Source: CAZABP01 sp964483245
GTDB lineage: Bacteria > Planctomycetota > UBA1135 > UBA2386
DNA: 64,000 nt
Assembly: GCA_964483245.1 (NCBI GenBank)
Contig: CAZABP010000002.1
Location: forward strand, 62,001-126,000
Reading direction: 5' to 3'
The stretch's first letter is position 1. The number at the start of each line of letters is the position of its first letter. The notes below the pieces were generated by a model that saw only the letters and a program-made list of their open reading frames with translations, was not told the DNA's origin and ran no database searches. Below, piece by piece: positions 54,624 to 63,445 of this stretch. Both the position numbers and the translations under genes were made by a program.

Positions 54624-57600
54624 ATGGTCCATATGCGGTCGGCAATGCAACGGTCGCAGGTCGACGAGCAGTTCGAGCGGTTCCGGGATCGCGGTGATCC
54701 GGCCGCGCTCGGGCAGGTGTTCGACGCGACGGCGGCGGAGCTGCTGCGGCTCGCCTGGCACCTGACCGGTGACCGACACGCGGCGGAAGACGCCGTCCAG
54801 GCGACGTTCCTGTCTGCGATCGAGCAGGCGCAGACCTTCGAGCCGGGTCGTCCCGTGCTGCCGTGGCTGTGCGGGATGCTCGTGAACCGCGTGCGCGAGG
54901 CGCGCCGGCGCGCGCGGACGGTGTCGCGCGGCGGGCCGGGGCAGGACGCGGGGGTCGAACCGGATCCGCACGAGCGTGCAGCGATGCACGAGCTCGCTGC
55001 TGCGGCGCGCGAGCGGCTGCAGGCGTTGCCGGAGCCGTACCGGCAGGTGTTGATCCTGTTCGTCGATCACGGGCTCAGCGCACGCGAGATCGCCGAGCTG
55101 CGTGGGCAGCCGCCGGCGACCGTGCGCAGTCAGGTGCACCGCGCGCTCGAGATGTTGCGGCGGGCACTGCCTGCCGCGCTCGCGGTGGCAGGTGCGGGCA
55201 CAGCACCGCTGTGGGCGGCGGGTCAGCTCGCGGCGCTGCGTTCGGCCGTGCTGTCGCATGCGGCACCGGGCGCGACCGCCGCCGGCAGCATCGCAGTGAC
55301 AGGAGGTGTGCTGGTCATGAAGAAGACGCTCGCGATCGCGCTGCTGCTCGGTCTGGCACTCGTCTCGTTGTGGTTCGCGGATCCATTCATGGGTCGACCC
55401 GCGCAGCCCGCGGAACATCGCGGCCGGACGCCGGCGGAGCCGGGCGTCGCTGCGGGGTCGCAGGCATTGCCTGCGGACTCGCAGCGCGTGGCACGGCAGG
55501 AGCTCGCAGCGCCGCAGCCGGTCACGCAGCTCCGCGTGAAAGTGCGTTCGCCCGCCGGCGCACCTGCCGCGGGTCACACCGTGCACTGGATCCCGCAGCA
55601 TCCGGATGCCACGTTGCTCGAGCGTGCGGCGAAGACGGATGCCGGTGGCGTCGCGGAGTTCTCCGGAATCCTGGCGGGGCCGGCGACCGTGCTCGTGGAT
55701 CGCGGCGGGAGCGCGCAGGTCACGGTCGAGGAAGCGCGGCGCACGGACGTCGAGGTGGTGCTCGCGGGGACGGTGCAGCTGCAGGTGTTGGTGACCGATC
55801 AGCGGGCGCGGCCGATCCCTGGCGCTTCGGTGTGGGTCTCGCGCCGTCCCAGCCAGATGGATGACGGCACCGTCCTGGGTGCGACTGGCACAAAGGGCCG
55901 GTTCGACGCCGGCGCAATCGCGGGTGGTCATCTGGTCAGTGCGTGGGCCGATGGGTTCGCGCCGGCTCCGGTGAAGGCAGTGCCGCCAGATGGCGAGGAG
56001 GCGTCGGAGCTGCGCTTCGAACTGCGGCCGGCGCCCGGGTCCCTGCACGGCCGCGTCGTCGACTCCAACGGCCAGCCGGTGCAGAACGCGATCGTCCTGG
56101 TCGGCAACTACCGGCGCGAGCATCTGGTTCTGCCGCTTCGCGACGAGTCTTGGCATTCACCGTCGCGGTTCGCGCGCACGGACGAGCGCGGCGAGTTCCG
56201 GCTGGGCGGACTGCATGGCACTTCGTACCCGCAGTTGATCTGGGCCCGGGCCCTCGGGTTCGCGGTCACGCTGGAGCGCGTGCCCATCTCTGGATCCGGG
56301 CCGACCCGAATCGAGATCCGCTTGCGCGAGGGAGCCACTGTGTCTGGTTGCGTGAAGAACGCACGAGGAGCGCCGGTCGGCGCACGCATTCGCGCGCTGC
56401 ACGAGGAGATCGAGCCGGAGCCACACCAGGCGTTTCAAGCACCGCCCTGGGCGCGCGTCGAATCGATGGCGGGCGCAGATGGAGCCTATGTCCTCGCGAA
56501 CCTGCTGCCTGGCGTGTGCCGAGTGGTGGCAGAGTCGGGTGCAGACTTCGCGGATGCGTGCCTTCGTCTCGGTGACCTGGAGTCCAGCGAGTGGAACCCG
56601 ATCCTCGGCAGTGGGAGGGAGATCGAGGGCGTCGTGGTGTCCGAGGAGGGGTCTCCGCTCGTCGGCTGGCGTGTGCGCGGCGAGTGTGGGAAGGGCGTGC
56701 CGCCGCTCGGCGAGGTGCGTACGGACGCGTTGGGGGGGTTCCGGCTGACCCGGGCATGCGACGCCACGTACGAGCTGTTCGTGTTCGCGCCAGCCAGCGC
56801 GATGTCCGCGGAGGCAGTGCGGCGCGCGGGGGTTCAGCCGGACGCTGCGCCGTTGCGGATCGTGGTTCCTGCTGGGAAGCGACCGAGCGGGGAGTTGACC
56901 GGCTATCTGCTCGATCCGGCGGGCGAACCGCTCGCGTCGGGAACCCTGCTGCTGATCTGCTTCGGATCCGATGGATCGAGCACGGGTGCGGCGAGCGGCG
57001 ATCGATCCGTGGTGGACGGACGGTTCCGCATCCGCCCGCTGACCCCGGGCCACTACGAGATCGCGCTGCAGTCCGACGAGTTCGGCCGGTGCTACCTCGG
57101 TGCCGTCGATGTACCGGCAGACGGAGTCGTCGACATCGGGACGTATCGGATCCCTACGCCTGGAGGTCTGCGTGTCACCGTCGTGCGTGCAGATGGGAAG
57201 CCGACACAACACTCAGTCGTGGTCAGGCGTGACGGCGATCGGCAGTCGTTCCTGACAACCGGCTTCCTTGCTCCTGCCGAGTTGAAGCAGTTGCAGCCGG
57301 GGAAGTACTTCGTGACCAGCTGGGGGACTGAGATGCCGGGTGTTACGACCACCGTCGAGGTGCGCTCTGGTCAGCTCTTCGAACTCAGACTCGTCGCTCC
57401 CATCGCCCATGCAATCCGTGTGCGATATCCGAAGGCGCCGGTCGACGACTATTGGGTCGTGCATCGTTGGTTCGACCAGGAGGGACAGCTCGTGTTCGAA
57501 ACTGGCGGAGGCCGGGGGCTGCGAGCGGGGCAGGAGCATGTCTGGCCGTACTTCCTTCCGGCCGGCCGCTACACCGTCGAAGTCTGCGATGGAACCGGCG

Positions 57601-57677
57601 CGACGGCGAAGGCCGAGGTCGTCGTCGATCCGGCGGATCCGGAGCGGATCTTCGATCTGCCAGTGCCCAAGCGCTGA
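54624..57677 (+). CDS. ECF sigma factor fused to a membrane helix and extracellular regulatory-like domains
   Basis: 1017 residues. About 1-185 are a full ECF sigma factor: region 2 with LRLAWHLTGDRHAAEDAVQATFLSAIEQ and region 4 with ALPEPYRQVLILFVDHGLSAREIAELRG...VRSQVHRALEMLRRAL. A single membrane helix (KKTLAIALLLGLALVSLWFA, about 233-252) follows. The remaining 760 residues are repeated carboxypeptidase-regulatory-like beta domains (GSLHGRVVDSNGQPVQNAIV, GELTGYLLDPAGEPLASGTL, VRVKVRSPAGAPAAGHTVHW-type). The sigma part would be cytoplasmic and the rest outside. GAGG six bases before the ATG supports the start. An internal ATG at 55318 could make the membrane part separately. Confidence 0.9.
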   Translation: MVHMRSAMQRSQVDEQFERFRDRGDPAALGQVFDATAAELLRLAWHLTGDRHAAEDAVQATFLSAIEQAQTFEPGRPVLPWLCGMLVNRVREARRRARTVSRGGPGQDAGVEPDPHERAAMHELAAAARERLQALPEPYRQVLILFVDHGLSAREIAELRGQPPATVRSQVHRALEMLRRALPAALAVAGAGTAPLWAAGQLAALRSAVLSHAAPGATAAGSIAVTGGVLVMKKTLAIALLLGLALVSLWFADPFMGRPAQPAEHRGRTPAEPGVAAGSQALPADSQRVARQELAAPQPVTQLRVKVRSPAGAPAAGHTVHWIPQHPDATLLERAAKTDAGGVAEFSGILAGPATVLVDRGGSAQVTVEEARRTDVEVVLAGTVQLQVLVTDQRARPIPGASVWVSRRPSQMDDGTVLGATGTKGRFDAGAIAGGHLVSAWADGFAPAPVKAVPPDGEEASELRFELRPAPGSLHGRVVDSNGQPVQNAIVLVGNYRREHLVLPLRDESWHSPSRFARTDERGEFRLGGLHGTSYPQLIWARALGFAVTLERVPISGSGPTRIEIRLREGATVSGCVKNARGAPVGARIRALHEEIEPEPHQAFQAPPWARVESMAGADGAYVLANLLPGVCRVVAESGADFADACLRLGDLESSEWNPILGSGREIEGVVVSEEGSPLVGWRVRGECGKGVPPLGEVRTDALGGFRLTRACDATYELFVFAPASAMSAEAVRRAGVQPDAAPLRIVVPAGKRPSGELTGYLLDPAGEPLASGTLLLICFGSDGSSTGAASGDRSVVDGRFRIRPLTPGHYEIALQSDEFGRCYLGAVDVPADGVVDIGTYRIPTPGGLRVTVVRADGKPTQHSVVVRRDGDRQSFLTTGFLAPAELKQLQPGKYFVTSWGTEMPGVTTTVEVRSGQLFELRLVAPIAHAIRVRYPKAPVDDYWVVHRWFDQEGQLVFETGGGRGLRAGQEHVWPYFLPAGRYTVEVCDGTGATAKAEVVVDPADPERIFDLPVPKR

Positions 57678-57692
57678 GTCCGCGCCCGCGAG

Positions 57693-59129
57693 CTATCGAG
57701 CGAGGAACTGCACCGCGCGCCCGTCCTCTTCACCGCTGCCGCGCGCATACAGCATCACTGCGCCGGCGAGCATCGGGCGGTGCGCGGCAGGTGCCGCTTC
57801 GATCTCCTCGAGCGCAGCGACCAGGAACTTGTGGTCGTGGTGCTCCTTGCCCTTGTGTGCGAGCGTGCGGATCAGCGCAGCACCGAGCTCGCCGAGCCGG
57901 CCGTCGGCGGCGAGGCGCGCGGCGAGCCTCGCGGCGCTCACGCGATCGCGCGGCAGCGCTGCGAGCAGGTCGGTGGTATTCGGCGCCGCGCCGGGCGCGA
58001 CCTCGCCGAGCGTTTCGATCTGCGGTTCGCCGGCCGCGCCCTGGTTCGCGAACGCGACGCGGAAGCGCGCGGTCCAGTCGGCCGCCTGCAGCAGCAGCAG
58101 GCGCTGCGTCGGCTCGACGCGCGAGCGCAGCGACGCGAGGCGCATGGCGTTCAACACGGTGATCGGATGCACGCCGAGGATGCCAGGATGCTGCGCGAAC
58201 ACTTCGAACGCGAACAGGCGCAGGGCATCCCACAGGCTCGCAGCCGAGCAGTCCCCGCGCAACGCTGCGGCGACGGCTGCACTCGCCTCCTCCGGCGCCG
58301 CATCGCGCAAGCTCGCGAGCAGCTTCGTGCTCGCGGCCGGGTCGCACGCACCTTCGCGCCAGTCGTCCGGCAAAGTATCGGCGCGCCGCAGGTTCGCGTC
58401 GCGCGCAGTCGCGTCGCCGTCGCTGGTCAGCGCGTGCACGAGCGAGCGCAGCACCGGTTCGCCATGCCGCCAGCCGACGTCCTGCAGCATCCGATGGCTC
58501 TGGTGCACGAAGATGATCTTGTGCCCGATGTTGTGGAAGTCGCGCGCGCCGAGCGGCCACAGCAGCTCGAACGCGTCGTCGAGCGAGCAGCTCTCGTGCA
58601 CGAGCGGGACCAGCGCCTGCGCGCGCGCCTCGTCGGCCAGGTCGATCGCGCGGACGAACTCTGCGCGGGCGTCGAGCGCATCGTCGGCGCGCGGTGGGGA
58701 CGGCAGCCTCCAATCGCCTGCGCGGCGGTCGAGCTGCTGCGAGCGCTTCAGGTCGAGCACGTTGAACAGCACGAACAACGTGCGCTCCGGCTCGTCGCTG
58801 CGCTCGGCCAGCGTGATCGCCGACGGCACCATCATGACGGCGTGCAGCTGGAACCCGACCGGCCGCGGCCGCACCTCGCGCGTGCCGGCCAGGTGCACGG
58901 CGCCGAGCAGCGTGCGGAACGACGTGCCGCCGCGCAGCGCCTCGCGCGCTACCGCCGCGGCTCCCGCCTCGTCGGCCTCCAGCAGCCGGGTCGCGAGCTG
59001 CTCCAGCTCATCGCCCGCCGGCCGCGCCGAGCGCGCACCCGGTTCCGGATCCTGTGTGCGCAGCGACGGCGCCGCCGCGCCGGCGAGCACCGCCCCGCCG
59101 AGGAATTGCCGCCGCGTCGCTTCGCTCAT
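57693..59129 (-). CDS. Tat-exported protein of unknown function
   Basis: 478 residues with a twin-arginine signal (ATRRQFLGGAVLAGAAAPSL). The mature protein is mostly helical, with His-rich stretches FHNIGHKIIFVHQSHRML and HKGKEHHDHKFLVAALEEIE that could bind a metal or cofactor, in keeping with Tat export of a folded protein. I do not recognise the family. It is the last complete gene before the peroxiredoxin on the same strand, 68 bases apart, and ends 15 bases from the convergent fused sigma gene. Confidence 0.72.
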   Translation of the reverse strand: MSEATRRQFLGGAVLAGAAAPSLRTQDPEPGARSARPAGDELEQLATRLLEADEAGAAAVAREALRGGTSFRTLLGAVHLAGTREVRPRPVGFQLHAVMMVPSAITLAERSDEPERTLFVLFNVLDLKRSQQLDRRAGDWRLPSPPRADDALDARAEFVRAIDLADEARAQALVPLVHESCSLDDAFELLWPLGARDFHNIGHKIIFVHQSHRMLQDVGWRHGEPVLRSLVHALTSDGDATARDANLRRADTLPDDWREGACDPAASTKLLASLRDAAPEEASAAVAAALRGDCSAASLWDALRLFAFEVFAQHPGILGVHPITVLNAMRLASLRSRVEPTQRLLLLQAADWTARFRVAFANQGAAGEPQIETLGEVAPGAAPNTTDLLAALPRDRVSAARLAARLAADGRLGELGAALIRTLAHKGKEHHDHKFLVAALEEIEAAPAAHRPMLAGAVMLYARGSGEEDGRAVQFLAR

Positions 59130-59173
59130 GCCGCTGCTACGTCCGCTCGCGCGCCACCCGCACCTGACAGAAT

Positions 59174-59210
59174 GGCGCGACTCTTCTCGTCAGACGACTA
59201 GAGGTCGGCG
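59174..59210. repeat. Degenerate copy of the 37-bp palindrome at the peroxiredoxin stop
   Basis: The right arm GGCGCGACTCTTCTCGTC plus the centre A and GACGA are almost identical to the hisF element (36148-36184, one base different). The other arm has about six mismatches and contains the TAG stop of the peroxiredoxin gene (59198-59200). Like the hisF copy it overlaps the 3' end of a minus-strand gene. Confidence 0.7.
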
Positions 59211-59635
59211 AGGACCTGCGCGACGTGGGACTTGGCGTCGACCTTGGGGTAGTGGCGCAGGACCTTGCCGTCGGGACCGATGACGGTGGTCGTGCGCGTG
59301 GCGTGGGCCGCGGCACGGTCGGTGCAGGCGCCGTAGGCGAGCCCGAGCGAGCGGGTCTCGTCGCACAACAGCGGGAACGGGAACGAGAACTTCTCCCGGA
59401 ACGCCTTGTTCTCGGCCTGGCTGTCGAACGATGCGCCGAGCACGACAGCCCCCTTCTGCTCGAACTCGCGGATTCGATCACGGAATCCGCTCCCCTCGAC
59501 GGTTCAGCCGGGCGTGTCGGCCTTGGGATAGAACCACAGCACGACGGTCTTGCCGGCGAAGTCGGACAGGCGCCGGGTGTGACCTTGCTCGTCCGGAACG
59601 GTGAAGTCGGGCGCGGGTTGGCCGGGGGTCAGCAT
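59198..59635 (-). CDS. bcp: Bcp-type peroxiredoxin with selenocysteine at the peroxidatic site
   Basis: 145 residues reading UGA (59504-59506) as residue 44. The sequence runs TPGQPAPDFTVPDEQG...FAGKTVVLWFYPKADTPG, UGA, TVEGSGFRD, then VVLGASFDSQAENKAF and FSFPFPLLCDE. This is exactly the Bcp family layout in which the peroxidatic Cys follows ADTPG. The resolving Cys normally five residues later is Ser49; Cys91 and Cys104 are other thiols. It reduces peroxides using thioredoxin-type donors; Sec would speed the reaction. A perfect stem-loop follows the UGA. Without recoding, only a 43-residue stub would be made. ATG at 59635 follows GGGGAG closely. Confidence 0.9.
59468..59490 (-). promoter_or_regulatory. 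SECIS element of the peroxiredoxin gene
   Basis: Thirteen nt after the UGA, GCGGATTC (59490-59483) pairs perfectly with GAATCCGC (59475-59468) around the seven-base loop CGTGATC. The loop begins 22 nt after UGA with a G in its second position, within the spacing and loop rule known for bacterial SECIS elements recognised by SelB. Confidence 0.85.
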
Positions 59636-60021
59636 GGCTCCCCGGTACGGCGGCGCCCGCACGCGGGGAAGAAAAAAAAAACCGCCGGCCCCGCGTCACG
59701 AACGGCCCGCTCCTCCGCCTACCCCTCAGTGGATACCGCGCGTGCGTCGGACCCCTGCAAGTGGCAGGGCAGGGGCCGGCGCGCGCGTTCTTCTCGCCTG
59801 CGCGCCAGCGCCCCGCCTCCGCCTCCGCCTGCGGGCCCGGGACCCGATCCCGATCCCGATCCCGATCCCGATCCCGATCCCGATCCCGATCCCGATCCCG
59901 CTGCCGCTCCCGCTGCCACTCCCGGGCCCGGATCTCGGCCCGAACCCCAACGCCATCCCGATCCCCCCTCCGGCCGCCCCCCGCTCCCATCCGATGAACC
60001 CTCCCACGGGAGGCAAACCGG
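59636..60021. other. Non-coding stretch with low-complexity sequence
   Basis: This gap of 386 bases separates the divergent peroxiredoxin and methyltransferase genes. It contains an A10 run (59672-59681), unusual in such GC-rich DNA, a GATCCC tandem repeat (59846-59899) and further C/G-rich imperfect repeats up to about 60000. Frames across it give only Asp-Pro, Ile-Pro or Ser-Arg dipeptide runs, so I see no gene. Promoters for both neighbours must lie here, but I cannot name their boxes. GGGAGG at 60008-60013 is the ribosome site of the methyltransferase. Confidence 0.6.
59846..59899. repeat. Nine exact copies of GATCCC (microsatellite)
   Basis: Nine uninterrupted 6-bp units, 54 bp, starting about 175 bases before the methyltransferase ATG. 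Degenerate CTGCCGCTCCC-type units continue for about 20 bases. A six-base unit keeps reading frame if ever translated, but copy number could vary by slippage and change spacing of regulatory sites. Confidence 0.9.
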
Positions 60022-60894
60022 ATGTTCGAAGTCCGCTACCAGGACGGACCCGCCGTCATCGCCCTGCGCGGCGGGCAGTGGGTCGGCGACGAGTGCGTGT
60101 TCGAGTTCACGGCGACCGGCGCCGCGGCGGCCGGGGTCGCGCGCTGCAACTGGACGCTGCCCCAGCCGGAGTTCGAGCTGGTCGACGGCCGGCGCGATGA
60201 ACCTTCGACCGCCGCGATCCTCGACAAGCTGTCGGTCCTCCTGTCCGGCTTCCACCGCGGTGCGTTCGCCGGCATCACCGACCAGCAGCTCGAGTCGCTG
60301 TATTCCGGCAGCTACCACGCGCAGATGGGATACGCGGTCGGCAGCGCGCAGGAAGCGCAGCGCAAAGGCCACATCGCGGACCTGGTGCTCCGCCTGACCT
60401 CCCCACGCAAGGTGCTCGTCGCCGGTTGCTCGGCCGGCGAATGCATCCGCCAGCTCCGCGCCCGCGGCGTCGAAGCCTTCGGCTTCGACATCGCGCGCGA
60501 CGTCGAGCAGCTCGCATATCCGGACGTGCGCCCGTGGGTGCGCCGCGGCAGCGTGACCGCGATCCCGTTCGCGGCTGCCGACCGATTCGATGTGCTCACC
60601 GCGCTGGACCTGTTCGAGCACGTCCCGGAAGACCGCATCCCATCCATGTCGAGCGAGCTCGTGCGCCTCGGCATCCGGGACGTCGTCGCGCTGATCGCGC
60701 ACTGCGAGTTCCAGTATCCCGGTCATGTCACGCTGCGGCCGCTGTCGTGGTGGGAGCAGGCGCTCGCGCCGGCGTTCCGCCGCGTCCCGCACGCCGAGCT
60801 GCCGGACCCTTGGCCGGTCGTCGAACCGGGCAGCTCCGATCCGACCAAGCTGCTCCGCGTGTTCCGCCGCACCAGCGCAGGAGAAAGTCCCTGA
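60022..60894 (+). CDS. SAM-dependent methyltransferase, class I
   Basis: 290 residues. An N-terminal region of about 95 residues (immunoglobulin-like strands, then STAAILDKLSVLLSGFHRGA) precedes a Rossmann methyltransferase: motif I VLVAGCSAGECIRQLRARG, FGFDIARDVEQL, and DVLTALDLFEHVPE, typical of small-molecule and lipid methyltransferases. The substrate is unknown; genes of this form often sit with glycosyltransferases. GGGAGG with an eight-base spacer supports the ATG. Confidence 0.82.
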   Translation: MFEVRYQDGPAVIALRGGQWVGDECVFEFTATGAAAAGVARCNWTLPQPEFELVDGRRDEPSTAAILDKLSVLLSGFHRGAFAGITDQQLESLYSGSYHAQMGYAVGSAQEAQRKGHIADLVLRLTSPRKVLVAGCSAGECIRQLRARGVEAFGFDIARDVEQLAYPDVRPWVRRGSVTAIPFAAADRFDVLTALDLFEHVPEDRIPSMSSELVRLGIRDVVALIAHCEFQYPGHVTLRPLSWWEQALAPAFRRVPHAELPDPWPVVEPGSSDPTKLLRVFRRTSAGESP

Positions 60895-60927
60895 CCGCCG
60901 GCTCACCGCGCGCGTAGATGCGCGCGC

Positions 60928-62025
60928 ATGACCTCGCTCTCCCGGCGTTCGTTCCTCGCCTCCTCGGTCGCAGCCGGTCTCGCCGCACCGGCCCTCGCCC
61001 GCACCGGCAGCCGCCCGGCGCACGCAGGCGCCAAGCTCGAGATCCTCGTGATCGGCGGCACCGGCCACCTCGGTCCGGCCACGGTCGAACCGGCAGTGGC
61101 GCGCGGGCACAAGGTCACGCTGTTCAACCGCGGCCGCACGGATCCCGGCCTGTTCTCCGAGCTCGAGCAGATCCAAGGGGACCGCACGAAGCCGGACGAC
61201 GTCGCACAGCTGAAGGGCCGCAAGTTCGACGCCGTGATCGACAACGTCGCCTACTTCCCGCAGCACGTCTCGCTGGTCGCCGAGGCGCTCGCCGGCAACG
61301 TCGGGCAGTACATGGTGATCTCTTCGGTCTCGGTCTATCCGCGCTTCGGCATGGACGCCGACGCCGTCGACGAGTCGGCCGCCGTCGCGGAGCTGAAGGA
61401 GAAGGATCCCAAGCGCATCACCGGCGAGAACTACGGCGCGCTGAAGGCGCTGTGCGAGCAGGCGGCCGAGAAGGTCTTCCCCGGTCGATGCACGCAGGTC
61501 CGTCCCGGCTACATCGTCGGTCCGCGCGACCGCTCCGACCGCTTCACGTATTGGCCGCTGCGCATTGCGCGCGGCGGCGAGATCCTGGCGCCCGGCGAGC
61601 AGGACTGTGAGTTCCAGATCGTCGACGTGCGCGATCTCGGCGCGTGGCTCGTGCACCTGTGCGAGACCAAGGCCTACGGCGTGTTCAACGCGGTCGGTTA
61701 CCGCGGCCGCTACTCGATCGAGGAGATGCTGCACGGCGGTAAGTGCGTGTTGAACGAGGACGCGCGCTTCACCTGGGTTCCCGACGCGTTCCTGAAGGAG
61801 CACAAGGTCACGTCCTGGGGCGACCTCCCGTGGACGCCGAAGACGGAGCTCGGCCACATCGACAACCAGCGCGCGATCGCCGCCGGGCTGACGTTCCGCC
61901 CGATCGCCGACACGATCCGCGACACGTATCTGTGGGCGAAGGGCCGCCCGGCCGACTACAAGCCGCGCGCGGGACTGCCGGCGGAGCGTGAGCAGGCGGT
62001 CCTCGCCGCCTGGCACGCGCGCTGA
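60928..62025 (+). CDS. Tat-exported NAD-dependent epimerase/dehydratase-like protein
   Basis: 365 residues. A twin-arginine signal (LSRRSFLASSVAAGLAAPAL) precedes an extended short-chain dehydrogenase fold: nucleotide-binding GGTGHLG, VAYFPQHVSLVAEAL, SSVSVYP and the catalytic-type Tyr-x-x-x-Lys in ENYGALKALCEQ. The combination of Tat signal and bound NAD cofactor implies the protein is folded in the cytoplasm and then exported, as in other planctomycete enzymes of this class. The substrate is unknown. It ends seven bases from a convergent protease gene. Confidence 0.85.
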   Translation: MTSLSRRSFLASSVAAGLAAPALARTGSRPAHAGAKLEILVIGGTGHLGPATVEPAVARGHKVTLFNRGRTDPGLFSELEQIQGDRTKPDDVAQLKGRKFDAVIDNVAYFPQHVSLVAEALAGNVGQYMVISSVSVYPRFGMDADAVDESAAVAELKEKDPKRITGENYGALKALCEQAAEKVFPGRCTQVRPGYIVGPRDRSDRFTYWPLRIARGGEILAPGEQDCEFQIVDVRDLGAWLVHLCETKAYGVFNAVGYRGRYSIEEMLHGGKCVLNEDARFTWVPDAFLKEHKVTSWGDLPWTPKTELGHIDNQRAIAAGLTFRPIADTIRDTYLWAKGRPADYKPRAGLPAEREQAVLAAWHAR

Positions 62026-62032
62026 GCTGCTC

Positions 62033-62944
62033 TCACTCCTTGCTGCGCGCCCACACCAGCAGCGCGAGCGGCAGCGGCACCAACGACGTCAACAGCATGA
62101 CGCCGGCCACCGTGCTGAGCCCGGTGCCGAGCACGTCGTGCGCGAGCCGCAGGTAGTCGTTGGTCAGCCCGAACGATCCGCTCTGCTCGTACCACTCCCG
62201 CGTCGCCGCGTTGCGCAGCAGGCCGCCGCACAGCACGACGTTGCGCGCGCACAGATACCAACCGAGCATCGCGTACAGCGCGCGCTCGGCGACCTTCTCG
62301 GTGAACCCTGGATGCAGCGCGCGCCAGAAGCAGATCGTCGCGAACGCCAGCTCCCCGAGATGGCCGCCGGCGAGGTGCAGCACTTCCTTCAGCCGCGTGA
62401 ACGCGAACAGCGGATACAGCACCGTCGCGATTCCGAGTGCGACCAGCGCGACGCGGTGCCGGCGCAGCCACCAGGCGGTCGCGCCGACTCCGGCCCAGGC
62501 GACCAACACGAGCAGCAGCACCTGGTCCTGATGCACCGACGCCGCGTGCCCGTCGATCCGGATCGCCGGATAGGCCGGCATCCCGAACGCCCACGCCACG
62601 ACCGAATGCCCCATCTCGTGGACCAACGAAGCGAGGAACCATCCGATGTACTGCAGCAGTGGCGTCCAGGTCAGCACTGGTGCCAGCAGCGCGCCGAGAC
62701 CGAGGAAGAAGATCGGCTCCGGCAGCCCGAGCGGCCCCTGCGGCGGTGGCTCCGGCTCCGCGCCACCCCACGGCTGTTCCACCGGATTCGGCGCGTGAAC
62801 CCCCGTGCGTCCCATCCGCGTCGGCGCGCCGGCCACGCGCGCGGCGCGCTGCAGCAGCTCCCCGCACAGTCCGCAGACCATCGCTGCCGCCGGTTGTTCC
62901 CGGCCACAGGTCGGGCAGGCACGGCTCTCGGTCGTCGTCGGCAT
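62033..62944 (-). CDS. Membrane metalloprotease, M50-like, with zinc ribbon
   Basis: 303 residues. A zinc ribbon with CPTC and CGLC pairs (residues 10-27) precedes a Pro-rich linker and about six membrane helices. The first of these carries HEMGH (109-113) in ASLVHEMGHSVVAWAFGMPAYPAI, the M50 site-2-protease zinc motif. A second Asp ligand in the LDG pattern of that family is not obvious; IDGHAASVHQD is the nearest candidate. It may cut membrane proteins. ATG at 62944 begins just before the zinc ribbon. Confidence 0.78.
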   Translation of the reverse strand: MPTTTESRACPTCGREQPAAAMVCGLCGELLQRAARVAGAPTRMGRTGVHAPNPVEQPWGGAEPEPPPQGPLGLPEPIFFLGLGALLAPVLTWTPLLQYIGWFLASLVHEMGHSVVAWAFGMPAYPAIRIDGHAASVHQDQVLLLVLVAWAGVGATAWWLRRHRVALVALGIATVLYPLFAFTRLKEVLHLAGGHLGELAFATICFWRALHPGFTEKVAERALYAMLGWYLCARNVVLCGGLLRNAATREWYEQSGSFGLTNDYLRLAHDVLGTGLSTVAGVMLLTSLVPLPLALLVWARSKE

Positions 62945-63063
62945 CCGGGCGCGGGTTCCTCCGCGGTGTGGATCGGCCGGGCGCGCGAAGTTTCTGCAAC
63001 CGGCTGTCGAATCCTTCCGACCCCCGACGTCTGCTCCCGGTCCAGAACCCCAAGAGACCAACG

Positions 63064-63435
63064 ATGCCGAAGTACATGTTGATCCTGCGCGGTGACATCA
63101 CGCAGGACTATTCCCAGTGGACGCCCGAGCAGATGCAGGGCGTGATCCAGAAGTACGCCGACTGGGCCGGGAAGATCGCGGCCCAGGGACGCCTGCACCT
63201 CGGGCGCAAGCTCACCGACGAAGGCGGCCGCGTGTTGAAGCCTGCGCAGGGCGGGAAGTCGTTCACCGTCAAGGACGGGCCGTACGTCGAGAGCAAGGAG
63301 GTCGTCGGCGGCGTCTACCTGATCAGCGCCGACAGCTACGACCAGGCCGTCGAGATGTGCAAGGGACACCCGAACTTCCTGTTCGGCTCGATCGAAGTCC
63401 GCGAGCTCGACTTCATGGGCCAGCCGGAGGAATGA
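63064..63435 (+). CDS. YCII/DGPF-domain protein
   Basis: 123 residues, small alpha/beta ferredoxin-like fold: MPKYMLILRGDITQDYSQWT, LHLGRKLTDEGGRVLKP, FTVKDGPYVESKEVVGGVYLI (DGPY here, the DGPF motif) and ELDFMGQPEE. Such proteins are regularly encoded next to ECF42 sigma factors, as here, and are thought to act with them; no biochemical role is established. Followed ten bases later by the sigma gene. Confidence 0.9.
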   Translation: MPKYMLILRGDITQDYSQWTPEQMQGVIQKYADWAGKIAAQGRLHLGRKLTDEGGRVLKPAQGGKSFTVKDGPYVESKEVVGGVYLISADSYDQAVEMCKGHPNFLFGSIEVRELDFMGQPEE

Positions 63436-63445
63436 GGGCCCGCCG

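Noticed and set aside
59642..59690. Hairpin plus A10 as an intrinsic terminator
   Set aside because: The A run is on the wrong side or strand for a terminator of either neighbour, and the stem is only four base pairs.
59846..59899. CRISPR-like array
   Set aside because: Units are 6 bp with no spacers; this is a simple tandem repeat.
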